46,994 nt of DNA from positions 1 through 46,994 of the forward strand of contig CAJKOW010000010.1 of assembly GCA_905201685.1 (NCBI GenBank), written 5' to 3'. The stretch comes from an uncultured Bacteroides sp. (GTDB lineage: Bacteria; Bacteroidota; Bacteroidia; Bacteroidales; Bacteroidaceae). Position 1 is the first letter of the stretch; every line of letters starts with the position of its first letter. The notes beneath the pieces were generated by a model. It was not told the DNA's origin, searched no databases, and saw only the letters and a program-made list of their open reading frames with translations. The position numbers were made by a program, and so were the translations under genes. Shown here piece by piece: positions 8,119-16,073 of this stretch.

Positions 8119-8946
8119 TTATTCTTGGTCATTTGGAAACAAATATTCGTATATGGGTAACTTTGTGGGCTGATACTTCCAACCGTAATCGTTGTGGTAA
8201 ATCATCAGACGGCTCATGCCACCGTCCACGGTGATGTTCTCGCCGTTGATGAACGAGTTGCGCTCGTCACACAGGAAAGCTACCACGCGGGCTATGTCCT
8301 CCGGTTCGCCTACACGGTTGGATGGATGCTGGTCGATGTCGCCCTTGCTGTAGAAGGGAGTGTAGGGTTGGTTCGGGTCGCCGTGGTAGTTACCGGTGTC
8401 TATCCAGCCGGGCGCCACCGAGTTGACGCGCGCCACGCCTGACAGACTGATGGCCAGTGCGTGGGTCAGTGCCGTAATGCCGCCCTTGGCCGCCGTATAG
8501 CTCTCGGTGTTGGGTTGCGACTGGAAGGCACGGGTCGAAGAGATGTTCACGATGGACCCTATGCCGCAGAAGTGGTCTCTGAAGAGCTTGGCCAGCATGT
8601 AAGGAGCCACCACGCCCACGCGCTGAATGTAGAGGAATTCGTCGTAGTCGCAGTCGGTCAGGATGCCTCCGTTCGTCAGGCAGGCGTTGTTGATGAGGCA
8701 ATGGATGCCTTGGGGTTGCTCTTCGAGTATCAGGCTGGCGAAGTCTTCCAATGCCTGCCTGTCGGCCACGTCGCCTACAAAGCCGGTCACTCTATAGCCC
8801 AGCTGGTGCATTCGTTCTACTTGGTCGAGGGTCACCTCGCGGTCGATGTCGATGAAGTAAACCTGGTCGCCTTCTGCTGCAAAATGTTCTACAATGCAAC
8901 GGCCGATGCCACCGGCTCCGCCCGTTACGATAATGATTCTGTTCAT
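8119..8946 (-). CDS. SDR-family NAD(P)-dependent oxidoreductase
   Basis: This 275-aa classical short-chain dehydrogenase/reductase has the cofactor motif TGGAGGIG (residues 8-15), NNA (86-88), catalytic SS near 136-137 and YTAAK near residue 150, and the structural motif VNSVAPGWIDTG. The C-terminal tail of about 25 residues after the INGENITVDGGM motif is longer than in minimal SDRs. Substrate is unknown. It is the last gene of a tightly packed minus-strand run (10743 to 8119) and starts 16 bp after the DUF2200 stop. Confidence 0.9.
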   Translation of the reverse strand: MNRIIIVTGGAGGIGRCIVEHFAAEGDQVYFIDIDREVTLDQVERMHQLGYRVTGFVGDVADRQALEDFASLILEEQPQGIHCLINNACLTNGGILTDCDYDEFLYIQRVGVVAPYMLAKLFRDHFCGIGSIVNISSTRAFQSQPNTESYTAAKGGITALTHALAISLSGVARVNSVAPGWIDTGNYHGDPNQPYTPFYSKGDIDQHPSNRVGEPEDIARVVAFLCDERNSFINGENITVDGGMSRLMIYHNDYGWKYQPTKLPIYEYLFPNDQE

Positions 8947-8962
8947 GGTTGGTTGATGTGTG

Positions 8963-9334
8963 TTATGAGTTTCTTAAAATCTTTTCCATTGGTTTGCCTT
9001 TGGCCAGTTCGTCCACTAACTTGTCTAAGTAGCGTATTTCCTGCATCAGCGGTTCCTGAATCTCTTCTACCCGGATGCCGCAGATGCTTCCCGTAATCAG
9101 TTTGCGGGCAGGGTTGGGAGCCGGGGCGTTGCGGAAGAAGTCGCCGTAGGTGGTAGGCTGGCTCAGCAACTCTTCTATTTGCAGGGGGCTGTACCCGGTC
9201 AGCCAGCCGATTATTTCATCTACTTCTTCGCGGGTACGTCCTTTCCGTGTGGCTTTGTTCACCAGCAGTGGATAGACTTTGTCAAGAGGCATCTGATATA
9301 CCTTCTCGAATGTCGATTGTCCGGTCTGTTTCAT
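8963..9334 (-). CDS. DUF2200 family protein
   Basis: The 123-aa protein matches the DUF2200 family as I know it: FEKVYQMPLDKVYPLLVNKA at the N-terminus, then KGRTREEVDEIIGWLTGYS and a conserved ITGSICGIRVEEI segment. The function is unknown. It is predicted cytosolic, with no signal or membrane segment. It lies 12 bp after the YdeI-like gene and 16 bp before the SDR gene, so it is almost certainly co-transcribed. Confidence 0.85.
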   Translation of the reverse strand: MKQTGQSTFEKVYQMPLDKVYPLLVNKATRKGRTREEVDEIIGWLTGYSPLQIEELLSQPTTYGDFFRNAPAPNPARKLITGSICGIRVEEIQEPLMQEIRYLDKLVDELAKGKPMEKILRNS

Positions 9335-9346
9335 TGTTTCTTTCGG

Positions 9347-9940
9347 TTAGAGGTTCTTTGTGGGGTGGGGCGTGGTTAGCCTCCCGTTATCATTCCATTC
9401 TCCATAGAGCAAACCTTTTCGGGTGTTCTCTATGAATTTGTTTAAGCGACTTTCAAAAAGTTTTGGTTGGTGTCGTTTTATTTGAATGGTGTCTATTCTT
9501 ACGCGTTTATATAAATCCGGAAACTGACAGAAGTTGTGCCATACTATTGGATCGGATTTTAACTTCTGCAAAATATCCTTGTCTATGCTAAAGCCCTGAG
9601 GCGACATGTCCGGCAGAACAGCTTTTCCTGCATCGGTCATCAGTCCAAGGCGTTCCATTCTGCGACATCTTTCTTTATTGAGCTCTGACCAATTGCTTCG
9701 GGGAGTTCTGGGGCAAAGTCGCTGAGCCGTTATGTCCTCAGATATTTTCTTGGTTGTGCTGTCTATCCAACCAAAGCATAAAGCTTCTTCTACAGCATCA
9801 ATATACCAGAAGGTTTCATCATCTGTAGGTCTTCCGCGTTTCACCACCACCCAGCATTCTGTTTCCTTATTGTGGTTTTGTATGAGCCATTCGCGTAGCT
9901 CGGTTCTCGACTTTACTTGTAGTAAATTACGTACTTCCAT
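9347..9940 (-). CDS. YdeI/OmpD-associated family protein
   Basis: The 197-aa protein starts at the ATG at 9938-9940 (MEVRNLLQVKSRTELREW). An upstream in-frame start would extend 70 bp into the preceding gene and lacks family support. Family signatures include the N-terminal REWLIQNHNKETECWVV, the central EEALCFGWIDS and the SNWSELNKER segment. This family is annotated YdeI/OmpD-associated or bacteriocin-protection; no activity is established by sequence. It overlaps the previous gene by 14 bp and precedes DUF2200 by 12 bp. Confidence 0.8.
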   Translation of the reverse strand: MEVRNLLQVKSRTELREWLIQNHNKETECWVVVKRGRPTDDETFWYIDAVEEALCFGWIDSTTKKISEDITAQRLCPRTPRSNWSELNKERCRRMERLGLMTDAGKAVLPDMSPQGFSIDKDILQKLKSDPIVWHNFCQFPDLYKRVRIDTIQIKRHQPKLFESRLNKFIENTRKGLLYGEWNDNGRLTTPHPTKNL

Positions 9941-10370
9941 GATCTTTAGCTTCAATTTGCATGACGCAATGCTGATTTCCTCGTAGGATAGATTCACAAA
10001 TTGTTACTCGAAACGTTTTGTTTTTCCATAACGATCGTAAGACGTAGAGGATGCTTTGTTTGGAACACTCGCACAGTAGAGGAGTGGAAACATAGCCTTT
10101 TTGATGTAGCAGGCAAGTACATTCCATAAAACACAGGTGGTAAACTGTCCCATTTTCTATGATGATGCTTCTGACGCCCGGCAATTCATTGGCTATTGAG
10201 AAAAACGTATCTAAGTCGCCGTTTGCCTTTTCGTATAATTCTTTATAGATTTGTAAGGTTCCGCATTTCACGCAATTATTACCACATTCTGAAAAGAAGG
10301 CTTCTCTTTGTTCGGATGATAGGCGGGCAATTCCTTTTTCAAATCCTTTGAACCAGTCTGATAGTTCCAT
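9927..10370 (-). CDS. Cysteine-rich protein, V4R/DUF6144-like
   Basis: The 147-aa protein has CGNNCVKCG near residues 29-37 and a C-terminal CFMECTCLL, CECS and ESILRGNQHC series. The spacing of the late cysteines and the ESI-x-x-GnxxC ending resemble V4R or ATC-hydrolase-like small-molecule-binding domains; I think DUF6144 is the closest named family but cannot confirm it. A metal site or redox role is possible. It is co-transcribed with DUF3795 upstream (13 bp gap) and YdeI-like downstream (overlap). Confidence 0.6.
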   Translation of the reverse strand: MELSDWFKGFEKGIARLSSEQREAFFSECGNNCVKCGTLQIYKELYEKANGDLDTFFSIANELPGVRSIIIENGTVYHLCFMECTCLLHQKGYVSTPLLCECSKQSILYVLRSLWKNKTFRVTICESILRGNQHCVMQIEAKDHGST

Positions 10371-10383
10371 AAGATGATATTCT

Positions 10384-10743
10384 TTATTTTCTTTTTTTCA
10401 TGGTTTGTGCTTTCCGTCGGGTCATTTCTTCGGCGAAAGCTTCGCGTCCGTTAGCTTGGATGTAGCGGATGCACGCCGTGCGGTCGGAGTTGAACAGGAA
10501 GGCGAAGATTTTCCCTATCACATTGTTATGCGTTTTGCAGGCTTTTACGTCCGTGCTGCATTCGGCACAACTTTGGAAACCTTTCGACTGACAGCATTGT
10601 CTGATTTTGCACCAGGTTGCCTTGTCGTTCTGGCGGCATCCCTGGCATTTACCGTTGAGGTATTTACGACATGCTCCGCAATACAGGCCACAGGCGGCGA
10701 TGTGGTCTGTGGAGGCGGTGATGGGCTTTGTTCCGTTTTTCAT
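10384..10743 (-). CDS. DUF3795 cysteine-rich protein
   Basis: The 119-aa protein has the DUF3795 signature CGLYCGACRKYLNGKCQGCR (residues about 18-37), followed by CKIRQCC, CAECS and C-x-T. Ten or more cysteines suggest zinc or iron-sulfur binding. A lysine/arginine-rich tail ends the protein. It is the first gene of the five-gene run ending with the SDR at 8119 and has a -7 promoter element about 50 bp upstream. A second DUF3795 domain, fused to Cdd1, lies at 14901. The function is unknown. Confidence 0.85.
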   Translation of the reverse strand: MKNGTKPITASTDHIAACGLYCGACRKYLNGKCQGCRQNDKATWCKIRQCCQSKGFQSCAECSTDVKACKTHNNVIGKIFAFLFNSDRTACIRYIQANGREAFAEEMTRRKAQTMKKRK

Positions 10744-10795
10744 ATGTATCTACTTCTTTATTGATATGTTATGGATGCGTTATCTCCTTTGTCTG

Positions 10796-10803
10796 CAAAT
10801 GTA
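10796..10803 (-). promoter_or_regulatory. -7 promoter element of the DUF3795 operon
   Basis: The minus strand reads TACATTTG, matching TAnnTTTG, 52 bp before the DUF3795 start. A TTG lies 16 bp further upstream. No other good promoter was seen inside the five-gene run. Confidence 0.6.
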
Positions 10804-10963
10804 AGAAAACTCTTTGATTCAAGGATAGGCTCTGTACAGATAACTTTTTCGTTGCTCTACTTGGACAAGCGGTACATAATGGCAATTCCCATTAAGATGG
10901 ATGCCGAATGCGGTCAGGAGGGAAAGTATAAACACCGTATTCATTTTTTGGGGCGGTTGAGGA

Positions 10964-11413
10964 TTAAACATTCTTCCGTAAGTAAATCATGTCTTTCAGT
11001 ACTTTCCCGTCTTCCACAATCGGATGGTCGTAATTGCGGGTAAAGAAGTCGGCGACGGTATGCGAATAAGTAAAGCCACAGCTTCTGTAAAAGCTGAGAG
11101 TCTGTCTGCTTTCGCCCGTACCGACGAGAAGCGTGTGGCACACGTCGGCATAGTATCGGCTGACGAATTCTACCATCTGCCGACCATACCCTTTGCGCTG
11201 GCAGGTAGGTGCAACGGCCAGGTTCTTCAGTTCGCGGACTCCGTTTCCCTCGTCCGTCACAACGGCTACGGAAATGGGGATTGCTTCAGCGTCGAACATG
11301 ACGAACAAATCTCCCCGCTCCAGATAGCGGTCGATCATTGACTCCTGCTCGTCGGCAAGCAGTAGGAGGGAGAGGAAATGTTTCTTGTCGGTGGTGATGA
11401 GTTGGATGTTCAT
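10964..11413 (-). CDS. GNAT-family N-acetyltransferase
   Basis: The 149-aa protein is a single GNAT domain that transfers an acetyl group from acetyl-CoA to an amine. The acetyl-CoA-binding motif A appears as LKNLAVAPTCQRKGYGRQMVEF (given here in parts: LAVAP then QRKGYGRQM) near residues 84-104. It ends SFYRSCGFTYSH. Its start overlaps the stop of the triple-GNAT gene by 4 bp (ATGA), indicating translational coupling. The acceptor substrate is unknown. Confidence 0.88.
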   Translation of the reverse strand: MNIQLITTDKKHFLSLLLLADEQESMIDRYLERGDLFVMFDAEAIPISVAVVTDEGNGVRELKNLAVAPTCQRKGYGRQMVEFVSRYYADVCHTLLVGTGESRQTLSFYRSCGFTYSHTVADFFTRNYDHPIVEDGKVLKDMIYLRKNV

Positions 11414-12981
11414 ACAAACTCTTCTTTCAGCAGTTCAAAATAATGGGCATTTACAAAGCGGCCGTTCTTGAAACAGGCGTTGCGGAGAATGCCGACCTTA
11501 CGGAAACCGACTTTTTCGAGTACTCGCATGGAGGCGATGTTGCTTTCATACACATTGGCAAAGATACGGACGACGTCTGTCGCAGCCAAATAATGTCGTA
11601 AGGCTTCGCGCAAGGCCTCGCTGGCAATGCCTTGGTTCCAGAAGGGCTCTGCCAGCCAATAACCGGTTTCGGCATTGAAGCGTTCCACATCTGTTCTCCG
11701 CATAAAGCTGATATTGCCGGCAGCTTCACCGTTTATTTCGATGCAGTATTCGCCGGGCTCTTGCCGGCTTGTTGCATAGTCGATAAAAGAGTGGGCATCT
11801 GCTTCCGTATAAGGAAAGGGGAGATTGTCACGGCAGTTATCCCAAATCTTCTTGTTGTTCAGGTATTTTGCCAATGAAGACACATCAGATGCTTTCCACG
11901 GCCGCAGGCGGAATCGGGGCGTGACACAGTTTGCTTGTTGTGCAGTCTGTTGCTTATTCTCCGTTAGAGCAGCCAAAGAGGAAGGCAGGACTTTCCTCAT
12001 TACATAGTTGGTTAATTGCAGGCGGTTGGCCTGTGCGCGTTGTTCACGTTCGACGGCATAGCCCCGATGTTCGAAGAAGGGACGGGCAGTGATACTTACT
12101 TCGGAGGTTATTTCGCGGATGCCGTGCTCCGTGGCGTAGGCTTCTATCTGTTGCAGCAGGGCGGTAGCAATGCCTTCTCCCTGATGGTCCTTGTGGACGA
12201 ACATGGAGTGCAGGTAGCCATCGTTGCGGATGGAGGTGAAGCCGATGATGTGACCTTCGGCATCGCAGGCAGCGATGAAGTGCAGGCTGGCAAGCAGTTT
12301 CTCCCAGCGGCCGGGCCGGTCGCCGCAAGATGCCCAGTCGGCTACTTCCTCGGCGGTATAGTCGCGGGCATTGACCGTCAGCACGGTGTTGCAGAAGAGG
12401 CTTTTCAGCTCGGGTATGTCGGCCGTGGTGACGGGGCGGAAGGTGATGGCGGGAGGGACCGTCGGGCTGTGATGTGAGGTTTTCATAAGTGGGTGCGTTG
12501 ATAAGTTGCATACCATAATATATTCTTCTTCCGTCTCCTTCACCGCTTCAAAGCCAAGCCTGGTGTAGAGGCGGACGGCTGGATTAGCCTTCTGTACCGA
12601 GAGCGACACTTGACGATAGCTTTTGCCGTGCAGCAGGTCGAGCATTCCTTTCATCAGGCGGGTGCCGATGCCATGCCCCCGGGAGTCTTTGTAGAGGGAG
12701 ATGGCGAGCGAGGGAGTATGGTCGTCCACGTGCCCGTAGTCGTTCATCTGGCGGACCCAGACGGCACCGACAACTTGGCCCGAAGCTTCGGCTACCAGAC
12801 AGTGGTCGTCGGGTTGGGTGCCGAAGTCCCGGATATAGACTTGCAGCTCGGGTAGCAGGATGACGCTGCGGGGCGGAGGAGGAGTGCCTTCGGGCAGGTA
12901 GATGGCTTCGTAAAGGAAGTCGCTCAGCAAGTGGGTTTCTTCCGGAAGCAGGGGACGAATGGTGCAAGGCTGGTTCTTCAT
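11410..12981 (-). CDS. Triple GNAT-domain acetyltransferase fusion
   Basis: The 523-aa protein holds three GNAT domains in tandem. Domain 1 (about 1-145) has motif A as YKDSRGHGIGTRLM. Domain 2 (about 155-310) has VHKDHQGEGIATALL. Domain 3 (about 340-523) is of the RimJ/RimL type, with EPFWNQGIASEALREAL and MRVLEKVGFRKVGI. The ATG at 12981 was chosen because the extra 31 upstream residues are basic/cysteine-rich and unlike GNAT. The linkers near 146-155 and 315-340 are low in structure (KTSHHSPTVPP; ENKQQTAQQ). Most GNATs are single-domain; this may be a fusion of adjacent paralogues. It is coupled to the GNAT at 10964. Confidence 0.85.
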   Translation of the reverse strand: MKNQPCTIRPLLPEETHLLSDFLYEAIYLPEGTPPPPRSVILLPELQVYIRDFGTQPDDHCLVAEASGQVVGAVWVRQMNDYGHVDDHTPSLAISLYKDSRGHGIGTRLMKGMLDLLHGKSYRQVSLSVQKANPAVRLYTRLGFEAVKETEEEYIMVCNLSTHPLMKTSHHSPTVPPAITFRPVTTADIPELKSLFCNTVLTVNARDYTAEEVADWASCGDRPGRWEKLLASLHFIAACDAEGHIIGFTSIRNDGYLHSMFVHKDHQGEGIATALLQQIEAYATEHGIREITSEVSITARPFFEHRGYAVEREQRAQANRLQLTNYVMRKVLPSSLAALTENKQQTAQQANCVTPRFRLRPWKASDVSSLAKYLNNKKIWDNCRDNLPFPYTEADAHSFIDYATSRQEPGEYCIEINGEAAGNISFMRRTDVERFNAETGYWLAEPFWNQGIASEALREALRHYLAATDVVRIFANVYESNIASMRVLEKVGFRKVGILRNACFKNGRFVNAHYFELLKEEFV

Positions 12982-13166
12982 CTTTTGTCTGTTGAAATGG
13001 CGGATAAAGATAAGTAACTTTTTCTTTTTATGGAATAGAGGAAAGCACTTTTCACGGCATGCACAAGGTTTCATATTGGTTTCGTCTATGTTTCATCCGG
13101 GTTGCAAGTGGCAGAAGGCGGATGACTTCTGCATCGGATCAGTATCGTTGGTTTGTTTTTTCCTTG

Positions 13167-13174
13167 TATTTTTG
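13167..13174 (+). promoter_or_regulatory. -7 promoter element of the histidine phosphatase gene
   Basis: TATTTTTG matches TAnnTTTG, with GCAC after it, 23 bp before the ATG at 13198. Confidence 0.65.
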
Positions 13175-13197
13175 CACGGTGAAACAATAGGAATGAG

Positions 13198-14508
13198 ATG
13201 AGAAAAATAGGACGTTTGTTAGGGTTCTGCATCGTTTTGTTCGGTGCGCAGGCAATGCATGCACAGACACGTGCTGCAAGAGAGATCCATGAGAATCCCC
13301 GCTTGGCTACAGGAAAGTATATGGCTTATGAGGCTCCCGACGTGCCTCTTACGGCTGCCCCCGACGGGTATGTACCCTGTTACATCAGTACGTACGCCCG
13401 ACACGGTTCGCGTTACCTGACGGGGAAAGATAAATACGAACCGGCCTTGGAAGCACTGGGCGCTGCCGAAAGGCAGCATGGACTGACGGATGACGGAAAG
13501 CGTGCATTAGACATTCTGCGGCAGATGGCTCGGGCTGCCGAAGGACGATATGGCGAACTGACACCGAAGGGTGCACGCCAGCATCGTGAGTTGGTGGAAC
13601 GTATGTATCGCAACTATCCGCAAATCTTTGTGGACGGTGCGCATGTGGATGCCCGTTCTACTTACAAGACCCGGGCTTTCCTGTCAATGGCTGCTGCCTG
13701 TGTGGAATTGAAAGGACTGAATCCCCGCCTGAATATCACGACCGACGCCAGTCAGCACGACGCTTATTACTTGAAATACAAGAATCCGGTGTATTCCGAC
13801 AGTTGCCAGCGCAATGCCGATTCTGTCTTTGCCGAGGCCCGACGCCGTTTTGTTCATCCCGAGCGCATCGTGAAGCAACTGTTCACCTCCGATTATCTGC
13901 CGAAGGTGGAGAATGCCGATAAGTTGGTCTGTGACCTGTTCGAGTATCATGGAATCAGTCAGAGTTCGGACAACATGCCCGACTTGGCTTTCCTCTTCAC
14001 CACCGACGAACTGTATGACTTCTGGCAACTGAACAACTTTGAGTGGTATTACGAGCAGGGTCCTTCGCCCCTGAGCGGAGGTCATATGCCCAATCTGGCA
14101 CGCAACCTGCTGCGCAATATCGTCGAGGCTGCCGATACGGCATTGGCATCTGCCCGTCCTTGCGCGACGTTGCGCTTCGGTCATGATACCAACCTTGCAC
14201 CACTGGTGGCATTGATGCAGATTGAAGACTTCAACCATGCTACGGCCGATTGGGATTCCATTCCCGAATACTATCAGACCTATCGCATGATTCCGATGTG
14301 CGGCAACCTGCAGCTGGTCTTCTTCCGTAAGCAGGGCAGTGCGGACATTCTGGTGAAGCTGTTGCTGAACGAACGTGAGGTTCGTCTGACCGGAGTGGCT
14401 GACGACCGTTTTCCGTTTTATCACTGGAGCGACCTGCGCCGCATCTGGATGCAGCGGACGGATGAAATCCGCTTGCCCGAAGTGCCGGAGAAGGCTGATG
14501 AAGACTGA
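13198..14508 (+). CDS. Secreted histidine-type phosphatase (MINPP/phytase-like)
   Basis: The 436-aa protein has a signal peptide (residues 1 to about 22, ending MHAQ). The clade 2 histidine phosphatase signature RHGSR is at 68-72 (catalytic His69), and the proton-donor motif HD is at 329-330 in LRFGHDTNLAPL. Length and motif order match Bacteroides homologues of multiple inositol polyphosphate phosphatase, so periplasmic or surface release of phosphate from phytate or other phosphoesters is likely. The next small gene overlaps its 3' end by 11 bp, suggesting coupled translation. Confidence 0.9.
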   Translation: MRKIGRLLGFCIVLFGAQAMHAQTRAAREIHENPRLATGKYMAYEAPDVPLTAAPDGYVPCYISTYARHGSRYLTGKDKYEPALEALGAAERQHGLTDDGKRALDILRQMARAAEGRYGELTPKGARQHRELVERMYRNYPQIFVDGAHVDARSTYKTRAFLSMAAACVELKGLNPRLNITTDASQHDAYYLKYKNPVYSDSCQRNADSVFAEARRRFVHPERIVKQLFTSDYLPKVENADKLVCDLFEYHGISQSSDNMPDLAFLFTTDELYDFWQLNNFEWYYEQGPSPLSGGHMPNLARNLLRNIVEAADTALASARPCATLRFGHDTNLAPLVALMQIEDFNHATADWDSIPEYYQTYRMIPMCGNLQLVFFRKQGSADILVKLLLNEREVRLTGVADDRFPFYHWSDLRRIWMQRTDEIRLPEVPEKADED

Positions 14509-14878
14509 ACCGTTCGTTTGCTTTCTGCCGGGCTACGGTGTGCGCAATGCCCGCCTTGCCAAGGCACCCGCCGAGGTAGAGCGTTTCCTCATAGAGAACG
14601 GCTACATGGAAGGTGAGGTGGAAAAACTGCCGGAGTATTTGGCCCAGCAGCCTGTCACATCCGAGGATGTGAAGATCTTTGATGCCGCTTGCGGCGACTA
14701 TCAGTACCCGTTGGGCACGCCTGTTACGGTGGGCAAGCGTACCACCTCGGGCAGCATCGACTATCGCTTCACCGTCCGGAGCAAGGATGTCAACGGCAAC
14801 GACGTCGAGGCGACCATCTTCGTGACGGTAGGCAAAGGGGCGGATGCCAAGCCGGAATTTACCGAAGTGGTGCGGTAA
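14498..14878 (+). CDS. Hypothetical protein overlapping the phosphatase gene
   Basis: I do not recognise this 126-aa protein. The ATG at 14498 overlaps the phosphatase stop (14506-14508), which supports a real coupled gene over the longer frame starting at 14462. The sequence begins MKTEPFVCFLPGYGVRNARL and has no clear signal peptide or membrane segment. The C-terminal half (DYRFTVRSKDVNGNDVEATI) reads like beta-strands. The cysteines at about 9 and 63 are isolated. It may act with the phosphatase, but that rests only on the overlap. Confidence 0.6.
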   Translation: MKTEPFVCFLPGYGVRNARLAKAPAEVERFLIENGYMEGEVEKLPEYLAQQPVTSEDVKIFDAACGDYQYPLGTPVTVGKRTTSGSIDYRFTVRSKDVNGNDVEATIFVTVGKGADAKPEFTEVVR

Positions 14879-14900
14879 GGCGGACTGATGGGGTATCTTT

Positions 14901-15434
14901 CTATTTCTCCGCCGCTTCCTGCAGGCGTTCCAGCATCCTGTTCAGGTGGGCATTGTTCTCCTCGTCCGTCAGGGTGGGGTCTTTCATGAAGCGGTGGCAA
15001 GGCAGTTCGGGGCAGCCACCGCAGTTCTTTTTTCTTTTCTCGCGGCAGCATTGGTAGATGGGGCAGACATCGTGGTCCGTAAACCGAAGCCAGAATACCT
15101 TGCCGCGAATCTTCCGGCATCCGCTGCATGCAGTAGGGAAGTTGCCGCATTCGGTACATACGGCTCCGCAGGGCGAGGGTTCGACAAATTCATCTTTCCA
15201 CAACCACCATTTGCATTTGTCGGGGTCGGGATTTTCGGCATTGACAAAGTATTCTACGGCGCGGTACAGATAGAGTTGGCAGCGGTCTATCAGGCAACCG
15301 CGCAGCCGGCATTCTTCGGCATAAAGCTCTTCTGCCCGCTTGCCGCGCAGAGAGGCGATGGTGGTGTAGCCCATGGCAATCAGGTCCTGCTCGGTCTGCG
15401 CACCTATGTTGGGGATTTGGCGGAGTTCGGTCAT
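14901..15434 (-). CDS. Cdd1-type helix-hairpin-helix / DUF3795 fusion
   Basis: The 177-aa protein has two parts. Residues 1 to about 75 are a Cdd1-like helix-hairpin-helix module (IPNIGAQTEQDLIAMGYTT, then CLIDRCQLYLYRAVEYFV). Residues about 85-160 are DUF3795-like and cysteine-rich (CGAVCTECGNFPTACSGCRK, CPIYQCC, CGGCPELPC). The HhH part suggests nucleic-acid or protein contact, and the cysteine part metal binding; no function is established. Its start overlaps the GNAT stop by 4 bp (ATGA). It is the last gene of the HxlR-SDR-GNAT run and converges on the 14498 gene. Confidence 0.82.
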   Translation of the reverse strand: MTELRQIPNIGAQTEQDLIAMGYTTIASLRGKRAEELYAEECRLRGCLIDRCQLYLYRAVEYFVNAENPDPDKCKWWLWKDEFVEPSPCGAVCTECGNFPTACSGCRKIRGKVFWLRFTDHDVCPIYQCCREKRKKNCGGCPELPCHRFMKDPTLTDEENNAHLNRMLERLQEAAEK

Positions 15435-16024
15435 AATAAGGGATGATTAGAAGTTTCGGATGGGAGATTTATGTTATTGAGGGTATTCCATTCTTCTTTT
15501 GTCATCCGCATGAAATGTTCGGTGCGGACATCGCCCAACGGTGATATTTTTCCAGTTTCGGTGTGGTGAAAAGTAAATCCACATTTTTGCATGACGCGGC
15601 ACGACTTTATATTACCGTCATAATAACCACACCAGACAGTCTGTATGTTAAGTTCTTCAAAACAACGGTGTAGTAAACTACGTACAGCTTCAGGTATCAG
15701 CCCCTGTCCCCAATAAGGTACCCCTATCCAGTATCCGATTTCGGCATCGCCTTGTTCCATTGTGGCGCTGTGCATACCGTCACTGAACATGATGCCAACA
15801 CTGCCTACAGGCTCACCAGTGGCCTTTAACACAACAGCGTAAGTTTCGGGAGCAGAGAAGATGGTACGGATGATTTCAAGACTGTTTTCTATTGATGTAT
15901 GCGGTGGCCATCCGGCAATCGGACCTATATCCGGGTGGCAGGCATATCGGTACAGTGAAGGGGCATCATCTTCGTTCCACGGGCGGAGGACGAGGCGTGA
16001 AGTTTCAAGTGTATTTGTTTTCAT
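15431..16024 (-). CDS. GNAT-family acetyltransferase (RimJ/RimL-like)
   Basis: The 197-aa protein starts with LETSRLVLRPWNEDDAPSLY, a standard opening of the Acetyltransf_3 (RimJ/RimL) group. Motif A is seen as GYWIGVPYWGQGLIPEAV near residues 111-128, and SCRVMQKCGFTFHH follows near 150. Members acetylate protein N-termini or small amines; the acceptor here is unknown. It lies 49 bp after the SDR gene and is translationally coupled to the Cdd1-DUF3795 gene. Confidence 0.88.
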   Translation of the reverse strand: MKTNTLETSRLVLRPWNEDDAPSLYRYACHPDIGPIAGWPPHTSIENSLEIIRTIFSAPETYAVVLKATGEPVGSVGIMFSDGMHSATMEQGDAEIGYWIGVPYWGQGLIPEAVRSLLHRCFEELNIQTVWCGYYDGNIKSCRVMQKCGFTFHHTETGKISPLGDVRTEHFMRMTKEEWNTLNNINLPSETSNHPLL

Positions 16025-16073
16025 GGGTAATGAAAATAACTAAAATGTAATATTTATGTAGTTTATTGTACTC

